A DNA stretch of 64,000 nucleotides, taken from contig CM076140.1 of assembly GCA_038025085.1 (NCBI GenBank), positions 23,344,501 to 23,408,500 of the forward strand, given 5' to 3'. Below are positions 11,409-23,644 of the stretch, in pieces; within the stretch, counting starts at the first letter, position 1; the number at the start of each line of letters is the position of its first letter. A model generated the notes under the pieces. It did not search any database. It was given only the letters and a program-made list of their open reading frames with translations, and was not told the DNA's origin. A program made the position numbers and the translations under genes. This stretch comes from Tetragonia tetragonoides (lineage: Eukaryota; Streptophyta; Magnoliopsida; Caryophyllales; Aizoaceae).

Positions 11409-12553
11409 ATGGCAACTTTTAAGAGTGATATTGAGAAGTTTGATCGATCTGTCAATTTCGGTCTATGGAAGGTCAAATGCATGCCCTCTTGACACAGAAC
11501 AACTTGGAGACGACACTTTTAGGAAAGAGTAAGAAACCAGCGTCCATGACAGATGATGAATTTGGGGAGAAGGATCGTAAGGCGTTAAGTACGATTCAGT
11601 TGTGTCTAGCAAACGATATTTTGCGAGAGGTATTAAGTGAGACAACAACGGCGACATTATGGCTAAAGTTGGAGTCTTTATATATGACGAAGAGTGTGAC
11701 TAATCGTCTACTATTGAAGAGTAGACTCAAGGATATTCGTCTTCAAGAAGGTAAACCCATCAAGCCTCATCTAGATAACTTTTTCTCAATAGTTGTGGAT
11801 TTACAAAATATTGAGGTAAATTTAGATGATGAGGATTTAGCAATTACCTTGTTATGTTCATTACCTCCTGAGTATAGGCACTTCAGAGAATCATATTTAG
11901 TTGGTCGTGATGAGATTTCTGTGGAGGACGTTAAGCATCACTTGTTACAAAGGGAATTGATAGAAAATCAATTAACTGGTAAGAAAGAGAAGCATTTGAG
12001 AGAAGCTTTAGTTGTAAGGGGAACAAGTGTTAGACAGTCTAATGGGGGTTCTCAAGAAAACTCACGACACAAGAACCTAATTTGCAACTATTGTAAAAAG
12101 AAAGATTATATTAAGAGGGATTGTCTCAAGTTAAAGAACCAGGAACAGAGTACTAGATCTGACGAGCAGGAAAGTGAAGATAAATCTGGAGAGTCAAATC
12201 TAGTTAATTACGTTCTTTTGGTGCAAGATGGTTCATATAGATCAAATAGTAATTTGATTCTAGATTCAGGTACTACTCACCATGTGTGTCCTTTCAAAGA
12301 TTCGTTCTCTACCTATGATGTTGTTCAAGGTGGAGAAATTAAGCTTGACAACGGTGCACCGTGCAAGGTTGCTGGGATTGGGACAGTAAGGGTGAAGATG
12401 TTTGATGCCACCATTAGAATCATGGATAAGATAAAACATGTCCCTGACATTAAGAGAAGCCTTATCTCGTTGAGTACCCTAGATGATAAGGGGTACAATT
12501 GCATATTAGAGGTGGAAAGATTTCTGTCTCTCGAGGTGCTAAGATCGAAATGA
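11409..12553 (+). pseudogene. Copia Gag and partial protease
   Basis: The natural start is the ATG at 11409 (MATFKSDIEKFDRSVNFGLW). A one-base loss near 11471 shifts the frame; the rest reads openly from 11465 as 362 residues. The Gag core carries the usual Leu-rich helices and the LLCSLPPEYRHF motif. The zinc knuckle reads CNYCKKKDYIKRDC, where the metal-binding His of the CCHC pattern is replaced by Tyr, so it is probably non-functional. Protease follows with the catalytic LILDSGTTHHVCP motif. The frame then enters ISLSTLDDKGYNC and closes. Between 12499 and 12750 another frame continues with KISVSRGAKIEMIGKRVG, the GAG-pre-integrase region, so a second frameshift lies near 12500. Everything downstream in pol is deleted. 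Confidence 0.85.
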
Positions 12554-12750
12554 TAGGTAAGAGAGTTGGGGCATTGTTTGAGTTAGTAGGATCTACCGTT
12601 AAGGAGACAAATTCAGCAAGTACATCAAGGTTTGGTGTTAAGAAAGTGTGGCGCAAGAAAATGAGTCAACTAAATGATCAAGTTGTGGGTAGTCTACCCA
12701 TCAAGGAGTCCAAGTGTGTCTTGGACGTCAATCAAGTTCCTCAAGCTTGA
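12499..12750 (+). pseudogene. Remnant of copia pre-integrase region
   Basis: The frame GGKISVSRGAKIEMIGKRVG followed by ALFELVGSTV resembles the segment between protease and integrase of copia Pol. It has no intact start, sits one frame off from gag-pro, and ends in sequence just before the polypurine tract. The integrase HHCC and DDE residues are absent. Confidence 0.65.
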
Positions 12751-12854
12751 GGTGGAGCCCTTCAGGGTCTTTTGGAAGAAGAAGAGGTTAAGTTTAAAAC
12801 TCGTGAATAATTCGAGGCAATGCGAAAATTTGGTTTCTAGAGAAGATTCAAATC

Positions 12855-12866
12855 AAGGTGGAGATT
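12855..12866 (+). other. Copia polypurine tract
   Basis: AAGGTGGAGATT lies directly against the 3' LTR start TGTTAG. It is the usual copia primer for plus-strand synthesis. Confidence 0.8.
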
Positions 12867-13384
12867 TGTTAGAATTAATGTCTTGAAATCTTATGGTTGC
12901 AGTAGGTTACCTTACCGTATGTTGTGTTACGGTTGGTTACGTTACTGTACGTTAAGTTATGTTATGGTACATTGGGTTATACAGTGTTACATTATGTTAC
13001 GTTATGTTATTCCGTATTCTGTACGGGCTCATTATTAGTCCTAGTCGGATTAGGAGTCTAGGTTAGGAAATTAGCCCTTATTTCCTATCTCCTATATAAC
13101 CATATTAAGGTCTTATTATTAGACACCCCATTAGAAACATTAAGAGAGCCTTGTGAGATTTGAGAAACACAGTTGTGTGGGAAGGTTTTCCGTTTGTAAT
13201 ATCTTTCAAGATATAGTAAAATACTCTTGTTCTGCCTGTGGTTTTTCCCTAGTTGGGTATCCCACGTAAATTTGTGTGTCTTATTCTCTGTTTAGTTTCT
13301 TCTCAATATTATTGTTCCGCATTATTTGTTGTGAATTAATCACACCTGGGATTAAGTACGAATCAGAGCGATTCCGCTATAACA
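12867..13384 (+). repeat. Copia 3' LTR
   Basis: It starts TGTTAGAATT and ends GCTATAACA. It is colinear with the 5' LTR along its whole length. Confidence 0.9.
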
Positions 13385-13430
13385 CATTCGTTGTTAATCA
13401 AGGTCGAGGGTTCAAATTTCGTCTTAAGCA

Positions 13431-14140
13431 TGGAATAACTTTAAATTCCTTGGTCAACTGTCCCACCTTTTAAATTACCTACAAGACAGTGGGCTGAGAT
13501 AATCATTGTGGTCGACGGTGAATAAAAAAAAATCGAGAAATTCATCACCAAAGTTGTACGCACAAAGATTGACCTCCTATTCAAGTGTTTTGTCGTGTAA
13601 CTATAAAAGGATGGATGGATGATGGGTGCAACGATAATTGATAGGAGTATTGTTATTATTATTTGTCTTGACAAATGGTGGCATTGGCATATGGTCTCTT
13701 GCTTTCCAGTTCATTAGGAATTTAGGAGAGTTCGACTCAGGGGGCGGATCTAGTTCAATGGAGTAGGGGCAAGGTGAGTATGGAATAATTTTAAATTCTT
13801 TGGTCAACTGTTCCACTTTTTAAATTGTCTACAAGACAGTAGGTTGAGATAATCATTATTGTTGACCGTGAATAAAAAAAAGGGAGAAATTCATCACCAA
13901 AGTTGTACGCACAAAGATTGACCTCCTATTCAAGTGTTTTGTCGTGTATTCTTTTTCTCACCAAAAAAATAAAAGGATGGATGGATGATGGGTGCAACGA
14001 TAATTGATAGGAGTATTGCTATTATTATTTGTCTTGACAAATGGTGGTATTGGCATATGGTCTCTTGCTTTCCAGTTCATTAGGAAATTAGGAGTTTTCG
14101 ACTCAGGGGGCGGATCTAGTTTAATGGAGTAGGGGCAAGG
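13431..14140. repeat. Tandem duplication of a 350-360 bp unit
   Basis: Unit 1 (13431-13780) and unit 2 (13781-14140) both start TGGAATAA-TTTAAATTC and end near GGAGTAGGGGCAAGG. They agree throughout, apart from a roughly 16-bp insertion in unit 2 (after GTCGTGTA) and scattered substitutions. The end, with GGGGGCGGATCTAGTT, resembles transposon termini seen in plants, but I could not assign a class. No gene is present. Confidence 0.85.
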
Positions 14141-15759
14141 GCAATTGCTGATGCCAATTAGATATTGCATTGTCCGCAAATATAGTGAAATCTAAAAAAT
14201 TATGCCTTTTAAAAAGAATCATTTTGCCTCCGACAATTTTTTTTTCTGGATTCGGTAATAATTCGACTCCTGAATCCTATGTCCGCTTAGTCTTGTAGAG
14301 ACAACATACAAGTGAAGTAATTTAGGTGAGACAAATATACAAAATCTTGTATGAATCTAGTCTACCGTGTGTGGGGCCAGATTCTCGGGTTTTTCTAGAT
14401 TAGGTTTCCGGGAATCGTCGCGTTACATGTCAGAGGCACGTCTCATGGAAATCGACCGATTGAAGAGGCCAATTGTCAAGGAATTATCTTAAGGTTCGAA
14501 GTCGCCAACTTGTTATGGCCCGAACAAGGACGAGTTTTTACAAAAGAAGAGTCGCCACCTTGTTATGACCCAAACAAGGAAGGGTTTTTACAAAAGAAAG
14601 GGTTTTATAAACGATTTTAAAGAAAACCATTTAAGAAACCCAAAAGTTGACTCCTTCGCGATAAGGCACGAAATTCTTTGACTGGTATGCGAATACAAAG
14701 ATCTTGGTGCGGATTCTAGGTTAGAAGGTGCGGACGTCCTCGGACCCGTCTCCTTCTCCGTACTGAGTACCGGCTCTTTACTAATACGTTGTATCCCATA
14801 TGAAAGCTTGAGGTTGGTTACATTATGCCTAGAAAAAGTAAAAGAACACATAAATATTCACATTGTCACATAACATGCTCACACAATAAGAAAAAAGAGT
14901 TTATTTATAAACAGTATGTTCATTTATATACCGGCGGGTTTGGATGTTACAAATACTGCACTACGTACCATTCATCGTAGGTCTTGAATCTACTCCTGGA
15001 TCAAAACCCTTACGTAGTTCTGACCGGGGGATCCGGTCAGTAAGACTCCTTGTGCGCCACTAAGGGGGATATGGATGTTCTTTCCCGTAAAGAGGGATGA
15101 TTGAGAAACTTATAGGATGACTCGCAACTTAGAGTCGAATTGATTCGAGGAGCCCCCTACTCTCCTCGAAAAAGTTGGAAAAGGCTCAAATGGGATGATT
15201 AGCCTGCTCATTCGAGGCGTTCAACCCAACAGCATTTGGTAATATACGGGGATCAACCCAATTCTTAGCTTTGAGTATAAAGATTAGACTTCTCAAAAAT
15301 ATTCGTTCTTTACTGAGGAATAACATTCATTGGGGATGAATAAATGGATGATTTGTGTAGAATATGGATATGTATTGGTGGGTAATGGCTTAAAGGAGTC
15401 TTTCCGATAGAATCCCTCGGAGTGGCCCGAAGCCAAATAAGAGGGGACGATCAATAATTAGCTTCTATTCGATCATATGTATTCCAGTGGGGAAAATGGT
15501 TGTAACTGGGGAAATGTGGATTCCACTAGGGAATGTGATTTTGTATGAAGGTGATTTGATGGAATGGTAGGTGGAACACCCTGATCGTGTATAAGCAAAT
15601 TTCTGATTCTAACCTCGAATTTGGCCCCGGGCCGGGTTGGTACATAAATGAATATATCGTTTTAACAAAACAACAATTATATATACATTCAACCACACAT
15701 GTTGAACAAATAATTTCTTTCTTTAGTATTAGCCGAGTTGGTTTATTAGGTGAGAGAAA

Positions 15760-15785
15760 TGCAAATGCAAATGCAAATGCAAATA
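15760..15785. repeat. (AAATGC)n microsatellite
   Basis: Four to five uninterrupted AAATGC units lie in the old LTR region. Confidence 0.85.
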
Positions 15786-17069
15786 TTTACAACACATGTT
15801 AACAATGGCTCTAAGTAACAAATTACAAGAGTCCAAATTACAATACAACACAAATGAAATAACTAAAAGCCCTAAATAAGGAAAATGTCTCGGTCTTCAT
15901 TGACGTGGGGCCTCCAGGGCTCGGTCTCGATCTTCGGCTCCAACGGTGGGAAAACCAATGGCAAATCATTACTTAGTTAATTAGTTTCATTCCTAAAAAC
16001 TGTTTTTTACATGACACAAATGATTATATGGACAAGGGAATGGTCCAAATGAATCAATATATTAACCAAATTATTTTTACAACTAACTAGACACTTTGGA
16101 GAGCTAGATTGGAGAAGCTCACATTTTTATCTTGTCATTTGATAAATTAACGAAAATCCTCAAGTGAGGAAACTTAAACTATTTTTGTGCAAGTCTGGAT
16201 GCAACTTCAATAAATCATAACTATATCTTCAAGTAAGTAAATGGATTGATTCCAAATCCTAACTTGTTTCATTTTTAGTCTTCTTTCTCGTGTAAAAATA
16301 TCAAGCCAATTTAATGACAGAGCGGAAAGTTATTCGTGAATTACGACCTACTGGAAGCGGTTTCAGACTTGCGGCTTTTGATTTTTCATGAATTAATGAC
16401 AAGTGATCTAAGTCTAAGTTTTACACGGATTAAACTAGAACTAGTGGTTAGTATGTAAAAATATTTGTGTGAATGTATCACATGTTTAAGTTATTAAACA
16501 AAATTAAACAAAAGTATTGTACACACCCTCTTGTCTTTTTGTTTGAAGGTTTATTGTTGATAGTGACAGCTTTGAATTCGATTTTCAATTAATCATTAAA
16601 AATAGGATACAAGTCCAAATTGAATAATTTCAAAGTCTATAATGGTCCAAATTGAGTCTAGTTTCTAGTCCTCTTGGCCCCTCACAATGATAGCCCATAA
16701 TCAGGTAGATATTCACTGATCTTACAAAGGGCCCAAATTTGGTCCAGTTTCGGTAATGGATTTATCTGATTTTTTATTGTCAACAAAAGTTCTTCATTTT
16801 TGTAGGTATTTTATTAGATATATAGAGGCGTGTAAATTAAAAATATAAAAATAAAATAAATATTCTAAGGGGAGTTATTGAACCCTTTATTCTATGTCAT
16901 GAAAACGGATCTAAGTCCTTTTTGTCCAGCAACAGTTCGACATTAAACAAATCACCAAAAATCCTATTCTTTACCGAAATGGGTGAAATCGGTGTCATTG
17001 GAAAGCTTGTTATGTCTACTTTATTGTATCCAAAAAGGAGCTAAGTTCAATTGTTCACGGTTTATTAGT

Positions 17070-18325
17070 TACTAGGTGGATGCCCGTGAGTATGCCCGTG
17101 CACTGCACGGACCGTGATTATGTAATAAAACTAATATAACATGGTTATTAATCTCATCGAAAAATCAAAGTGTAATTGTCACTTATGAAAAACTATTAGT
17201 AATATATGGATAAATATTTATATAAGATCCATTTAATATCATGAATGCCATATACTAAGATTACTATGACTCTATAGGGCATCTTATCTAATTTAAACTC
17301 TTATCATCAATTTCAATTAACTATTAATTAACTCATCCCATATGTTACATGATCCAAGAGGTAATAGTTTCAAAGTATTTCTATACTTGATGTTGCTACG
17401 CCAATACTCTTATGCTGATATAAGTGTATAACTAACATTCCAAAGATATGATCCTTCTTTTATGGTAAAATCAGTTTAAATGTCTAATGAATACATAACT
17501 AATTTTCAAAAAATAAAGAAGTTTTAGACGTAAACCTTAGAATAGCAAAACATATTTCAATGCTTGCTTGTTTTTTCAAAGCTATATGCAGTCAAAGTTC
17601 ATCTTTGAAGAACGCAAAGAGTCCAATGTATTTTATTTGTTCGGAGGGAGTACATTAATAATTATAAAGTTGAAGGGAACATAAATTGGAACCCTAAAAT
17701 TACATGGGGGGTCAGTATATTACGTATAGTTATAAAATTATACGTGATAATGATAAAGTTTCCTATTAAAGATTGGACCTAAAATCATTTTAGATTCATC
17801 GTTTATTTCTTTATTCTACACATACTCTTTTTATTATATTTTACTTGAGATTGCTTTTTAAAGTTTTATAACTAATATACATATCTTTTCTATTATTTTT
17901 ACATGCAACTCTTTAGTTGTGTCAGCTTGTTAAGCTAAGAACTGTTGACCTTTTTAGGTGGACGCATCTAATATTGTAAATCAATTGAACATACTACACT
18001 TGAGTCTCATTTTAAAGGATATTTCTTACTCGTTCCAATGGTGTAAGAAATTTAATTTCTTAAGCGGTGAAACTAAAGTTATATATTTTTTAAAATCTAA
18101 TAGTTTACTCTTTAATGATTTAGGAAAGTATAACTTTAGTACATATTCTAAAACCTCTAATGAATATTGTACTCTTTAAGGATTTAGGAAAGTACAACTT
18201 TATTATATATTCTATAACAAAACATATATTTCTATTTTATATTTATTTTAAAATTTTATTACAATGGCTCGCTTAGGTGGACGCCTCCAATGCTGTCAGA
18301 AAATGCCTCTAATATATAGATATTA
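17070..18325. mobile_element. Possible inserted repeat within the old LTR
   Basis: It starts around ACTAGGTGGATGCCCGTG with the near-palindrome CCGTGCACTGCACGG. It ends around GTGGACGCCTCCAATGC followed by CTCTAATATATAGATA. Such GTGCACTGCAC heads and ATATATAGATA tails recur in plant repeats of uncertain class. Within it, a unit ending GATTTAGGAAAGTA-AACTTTA is duplicated (about 18107-18150 and 18170-18212). Boundaries and class are not secure. Confidence 0.3.
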
Positions 18326-19282
18326 TGATTTATAGATCTAGACTCTACTGTTAGTTTTAGACTAGTTAACTTAGATTGATTTCCATTAGTGATCCAACCG
18401 TTATATCTGGGATTTCTTTACATGGGTGGATAGATAACAAGCCAAGGTTTCCATAGCCACCGATTTTTTCACGATCCGACCGTTATATATTCCAGAGAGA
18501 CCCGAGCAAGTTACATCTTAAAACTGTCAACAAAATCCGAGATCTAAAATCTACAACCTAATTCCATTGTTAACTTATTTATGTACATGAACCACTTTTA
18601 TTCCATTTTTACATGATAAGTATGGGTATAAGATTAGCACAAACATAAGCAATCACAATAATCATTCAACTCATCCTCACCGTAAAAATGGTCAATAAGT
18701 GGTATACCCACTAAGCCCTTCATGAGTGGCTAATCCTAACTAGTGATCGTGTGAAAAATGAGGGGTCACATAACCGACCTCATATCACATCGACCTTTAA
18801 AAAAAGAAGGAGACGGGAGATTAGAAAGCCAAGCTTATATTTTCCTACAATTTAGCTTTGCTTCTTTAATGCTTAAGCTTGAATACCCATAAGTGTGAGG
18901 TTAATCACAAATGCCTTCTACTTGTGATTGACACTTAAAAAATAAAGTTCTATATTAGAGAAGGAAGAAGTTTAAAACTAGAGAGAGGAAGAGAGGTCAA
19001 AGGCCCCTCAAAATGGCTTTTAAGGGGTATTTATAAGAGGGAAAAGATGGGGGAGAATTAGGGTTAGCAAAAATGGAGGGTTAGATGTGAGGGTAGGTGG
19101 ATGGTGAGATGAGGGGTGAGAAAATGTGGATGGGAGGGTGACAAATGTCAAAATTATGGTGAAGGAAAAGGATGGGAGGAATCTCGTGAGGTGGAAGTGA
19201 GTAGGAAAGAGAAGTGATGAGATAAGGTGGAAGATGAGGTAAAGAAATATTAAATAAAAAACAAGTAAAAAGGAAATAAAAA

Positions 19283-19300
19283 AGGGGGGGGGGGGGAGGG
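19283..19300. repeat. G-run (about 14 G)
   Basis: A long homopolymer G-run interrupted by one A. A second run of similar length is at 19409-19424. Both could form G-quadruplex structures on the plus strand, and both are prone to sequencing error. Confidence 0.7.
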
Positions 19301-20039
19301 TTATTTTGATTTTTTTTTCTTTTTATTTTTCTTCTCCTTTTTCGGTTGTGAGGAGAGTATTTTTTTTTGATTTTTATTTTATTTTTTGGATTGGGGGTTA
19401 ATTTTTAAGGGGGGGGGGGGGGAGGTATTTGGTAATTATACTTATCACCATTATTCCCTTTTGTCTTTAGCTATTGGATGAGAAAATATGAATATTGTGA
19501 TGTCATGCAGATGATGTGATGAAATGATGTAATGTATGACATCATAATTCCATTCCTTATTTATTTTTGTGTTTTCTCTTTTATACTCTTTTTTGGATTT
19601 TTGCTTTATTTTCTCTTTTGGGCTTTGGGCTTGACTTTCGAAATGGGTTGGGTCACCTTATGGACCTTAGATGCCCTTTTAGCCCAAATGACTTATTAGT
19701 GTAATTACAGTTAATGCTAATTTTAACTGTAATAATTATTTAAAAGAAATAAGAGACAAAATTCGACGTCTACAGATGCCCCTCGTTGGCCGAGTTTCTG
19801 AGGAATTGATCAGGTTCCAAAGAAATGAAGGTCAACGATACAAAAGACACCTAATTTTGACTCGCGAAAATATTAATTATAACAACGATAATAATTATCG
19901 TTTAAATGGTAGTGACCTAGCTGCTAACCACATTCTTCTGTGCACCTCCGGGCGTAACTTCTTTGATCTTGAAGTTTAACCGTTGTTCTTCTGGATGTTC
20001 TGGATGTTCGGGATGTTCTGGATATTCTGGATGATCTTC

Positions 20040-20390
20040 TTGGAATTAAACTCTCTGGGAGTTAGATTCTCTTGGAGTTCGATTATCTTGAAATTAGATT
20101 ATCTTGAAATTAAATTATCTTGAAATTAAACTCTCTTGGAGTTATATTATCTTGCAATTAGACTCTCTTGGAGTGAGATTTTCTGAAAATTAGACTCTCT
20201 TGGAGGTAGACTCTCTTGGAATTAGACTCTCTTGGAGTGAGATTCTCTGGGAATTAGACTCTCTTGGAGTTAGATTCTCTGGGAATTAAACTCTCTTGGA
20301 GTTAGATTATCTTGAAATTAGACTCTCTTGGAGCTTAAATCTCTTGAAATTAGATTATCTTGAAATTAGACTCTCTGGGAGTTAGTACAT
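20040..20390. repeat. Degenerate minisatellite, about 18-20 bp unit
   Basis: About 17-18 units of the type TTAGACTCTCTTGGAG / TTAGATTATCTTGAAA are arrayed head to tail. Alternating TTGGAG and TTGAAA variants suggest a higher-order two-unit structure. It is preceded by short GGATGTTCT repeats at 19990-20035. Confidence 0.85.
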
Positions 20391-20459
20391 TAGATTGATT
20401 TCTTATTTTCATTTCTTTTAGCAAACGATTGGATTGGTTCTTTTTTTTTTTTTTTGAAA

Positions 20460-20835
20460 TGAATGCATACAAATGCAACATAATTTTTTTCTTGGTTTTT
20501 TATTTTTAATGAATAATGATTTGGTAACAATGCATATGAATGCAATTAATTGGAATAAATATTATAATCTTTGCAAATGCATGGGAATGCAATTATGAAT
20601 GCAATGGTATGTATTTTTATGAATCTTTTTTTTTTTTAAAGTGTGCATATGAATGCAAGATGAATTTGAATGCAATAAAATGCAGTATATTTTTTTTTTG
20701 GTTCTCTTCTTTTCTTTTTAAAGATGCATATGAATGCATTGTTGATGTTTTTTTTTATGCACATGGATGCATTAGTTATGCTCCTACTTTTGTCTCACTA
20801 GATGAATGCAATGCATGTATATGCAATTTTTTTTG
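20460..20835. repeat. GAATGCA-rich low-complexity region
   Basis: ATGCATATGAATGCA and related motifs recur irregularly between T-runs. The 100-aa frame at 20540-20842 simply translates this (repeated NAW/NEC/YEC patterns) and is not a gene. Confidence 0.6.
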
Positions 20836-22834
20836 TGTTTAACAAACAAATATCCCTTTTTTTTTAATAAATAATTTTTTTTCTTTTTGCAAAGTCAAAA
20901 GTTTTCTTTTTATTTTTATTTTTATAATGAGCGTATGTAAAAATCAATGTCTTATCCATACTAGATTGGATTAAGCGACCAACTAGCTCACATTATTAAC
21001 AAAATTTAAAATTAATTATCATGGACCATTTGCCTTCTCTTTATTGGCGTTTTTTCCATTTGCTATTATTATTATTTTTTGAATTTCTCACATGCCCCTA
21101 AAAAAAAGGGCTTAATTTTGACCGAATCCTTGCGGATTGCCTACGTATTTGGTTTAGAGAATCAGGTCCTGCATAGTTCGGGCTTTCATTGCAACAACAC
21201 GCCATTCGAATTCTGACGTTTGAGAAGTCATGACACTCCTTTCAAAAACTTACCATTCCAAAGGTGGAGCTGGGGACCTAACTATCTCTTTCTAAATATC
21301 GACGTTTGAACCCTCTGTGCTTCATCACCTTGCATTTACATTGGAAAAGTTCCGCAAATCGAACTTCTCGTCTTCACAACAAACTCATTGAACCCCAAGG
21401 ATTTTACTAAAACTAGAAGCGTATACTCGAAATCTTTCGTGCATAGTAAACTCATAATCGATTAATCTGTCAATATAACAATGTCAACAGCGCATCTAAC
21501 AATTTTAATTAGGCACAAATTCAAAGGCATTCACACCTCGATTTGCGTAATTAGGTTTATAAGCAACTTAGGTGCTTGACTTTATTGATATCAAAATATG
21601 AAATACTTCGGTTGGACTGAGTTATTGTTTAAGTTGATTCCCACAACTTCCGGCACTTTTGTGCAATAGTGCATGGTTCGCCCCTTTATTATTGGTCTAG
21701 ACAATTTATATTTATTTTATATCTCTTTTTTTTTGGTGGTTGCTTTATCAGGACGTGACATACCTTTTTGTGCGAATGTTCCCGCTTCATGAGACGCAAA
21801 CCCTCGATTACTCACTATATCACATCTCGGATATGTTTCGCATGCATGCTCATACTCTTGGTCGCAATCATCTCTATGGCTGCCCCCTTGGGTTTCACAG
21901 GGGCCTCCTCCAAGAGCATTGGAGCAGATTCCACACTTATTTATTTATACAGAAATGAATTTAGAGACCATTAAAGAGTCACCATGGAAGTTGGGTACTA
22001 GTTAGGTGGATTAATGCATAAAAGTCCTCCCTTAGTATTTCACACCTTATAGTCAAATGAAGTCAAACATACTAGATCACATAAAACTATTTCATGAAAA
22101 AAAGGGTTAGTCCTTCGAGTCTGATCCTAATCTTGAATTAGATGCGCTTCAAACATGTTATATCAAGAAGATTAACCAACTTGAGTTTGCTAGGCACTCA
22201 AGACTCTTCGTATACACTCATTTTATTTTTGATTAAAACTCTTTTTTTTTTTACATATGCCCCTAGGGTTTAAGTGAGCATTGTTTAGACCGAATCCATG
22301 AGGATTGCCTATGTATCTCCGAAGGAGAATCAGGTCAGACGTAGTTCGTGCACTTGTTGTGAAGACTTGAAATTGGCGACAGAGCTTTCTAATAATGAGA
22401 TGCACTTTTCTTCCACGGCTGTCATCGAATGAGTTTTGCTGAATTGACCATTATCGTTCTTCGTGGCACATCATTTCCCCTGGTTCTTGATTCATCCCGT
22501 CCACTACTTTAACAATTTGCTTGCAGATATTGCCCCTTGAGGATTCAGGGAGTCTTTGTTGAGTTCATGTTCGTGGATCGAAACTACTACGGGAATGTCG
22601 GCCACGTTCAAGATTAGATAGGAACATTCCTTAACTTTAACCCTTAGACAGGTAATGAAAAATGTGAATGCCCCTCAAAATTATGGGTGATGAAGAAAGG
22701 TGAATGCGTCTTAGTATTGGGGTCTACTACGCTACAAACTTTTTAGAAAATAACACGCTCCACCAAGGAATATTGATTGCCCCTCCTAATAATCGCGCGG
22801 CTTCCCAAATGAGGTGAACCTTAACATCTACTTC

Positions 22835-23503
22835 TAGAGGTTGCAAACGGGTCGGTCAGGTCGGGTTCAGGTCGGTTCAGTTTCGGTCGGGTCATTTACA
22901 GGTTGGTTAGTTTCGGTTTTGGGTTGGAAAATGCTTGTTCATGACCCAAAGCATTCGGGTTCGGGTCGACCCAACGGGTTGCGCGTTTATTTTTTAATTA
23001 GGTTATAATTGCATAATTAATTCTATTTTCAACTTTAAAATAAAAAAGTTGCACACTATAATGTTATTAGACATAATATATATGGTTTTAATCTACTTGA
23101 GAACTATTTCGTAAAGTTTTTACAAGTTATTATGTTTTTACTAATGCATACGAAGTATCAAACCGCTACCTATGTAACAATTAGTTAAGATCGTTCCACA
23201 AGGATTAGAAAAACCCTTATTAAAGAGAAATCTGAAACTACATATGTCAAAATTGGTTGATATGTAAGAAATTCTTATATGATTAAGCTTTTTGTCATTC
23301 ACTTTTCTCATTCTGATATGTCTTGTTTTGAAAGCCTCAACCCAACGGGTCGACTCAGAGCGGGTTCGGGTTTGACCCAATAAATGTCGGTTTTCGGGTT
23401 CGGTGAGTATCGGGCTTCGGGTTGAAATTCTTTGTTCAAGACCCAAACTTTTCGGGTCGGTATGGGTTGAGTTCTCAGGTCGGGTCAAATTTTGCCAGCT
23501 CTA
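22835..23503. mobile_element. hAT-type MITE with 8-bp TSD
   Basis: The left end TAGAGGTTGCAAACGGGTC and the reverse complement of the right end TAGAGCTGGCAAAATTTGAC match the classic plant hAT terminus TAGAGGTGGCAAA. An exact 8-bp duplication TCTACTTC flanks it (22827-22834 and 23504-23511), the hAT size. The interior is 669 bp, rich in GGGTCGG/GACCCAA motifs near both ends, and has no transposase. The frame at 23141-23488 just translates these motifs. Confidence 0.85.
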
Positions 23504-23644
23504 TCTACTTCTCAAATCTCGTCGCCTACCTTCCCAAGGTTGAATCCTTTCGAAAGAAGTTATTCAAAAAACTTTTTTTCTCTCTCTAGAAACAAGGCTC
23601 TCTAGGTGCACGGTAGGCTGAGATAGCTAACGTGCATCTGGCCA

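Larger units (their letters stand above)
10858..13384 (+). mobile_element. Ty1/copia LTR retrotransposon, internally deleted (gag plus partial pol)
   Basis: Two LTRs (509 and 518 bp, TG...CA) flank a 1.5-kb interior with an initiator-Met primer binding site and a polypurine tract. The flanking 5-mers are CATCC (10853-10857) and CATTC (13385-13389), a target duplication with one substitution. The interior keeps gag, the protease Asp-Ser-Gly motif and the start of the pre-integrase region. Integrase core, reverse transcriptase and RNase H are missing, so any movement would need enzymes from a related element. The two LTRs differ by scattered substitutions and an 11-bp indel near ACATTATGTTACG. 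Confidence 0.9.
14368..19774 (-). repeat. Old Tat-like gypsy LTR (approximate left end), with interior insertions
   Basis: The right boundary is clear: the sequence ends GACGTCTACA and is followed by a PPT-like GATGCCCCTCGTTGGC, just as the younger LTRs here end in TCTACA followed by GAAGCCCCTACTTTGG. Read on the minus strand this is TGTAGACGTC... preceded by GCCAACGAGGGGCATC. The left end near 14368 (TGTGTGGGGCCAGA) resembles the ends of the younger LTRs, with GTTTCCGGG and GAAGTCGCCA blocks in the same order. A TATA-like TATAAATA lies near 19029 (minus). At 5.4 kb it is long, so other insertions are likely (see 17070-18325). No coding capacity is visible. Confidence 0.45.
19775..22826. other. 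Internal region of the old Tat-like element, non-coding
   Basis: This begins with a PPT-like GATGCCCCTCGTTGGC on the interior side of the LTR end. It contains two copies of a motif GCC-TACGTAT...GAATCAGGTC...GTAGTTCG (21139-21180 and 22307-22347), minisatellites and scattered TGCCCCT motifs. No gag or pol frame can be read. The region continues after the hAT MITE and the LINE to 29274, then past the outer element at 63607. Confidence 0.45.

Noticed and set aside
15587..15802. 71-residue frame ending in ANANAN
   Set aside because: Produced by the AAATGC microsatellite.
20540..20842. 100-residue Cys-rich frame that looks like a secreted peptide
   Set aside because: Translation of the GAATGCA low-complexity repeat; Cys spacing follows the DNA repeat.
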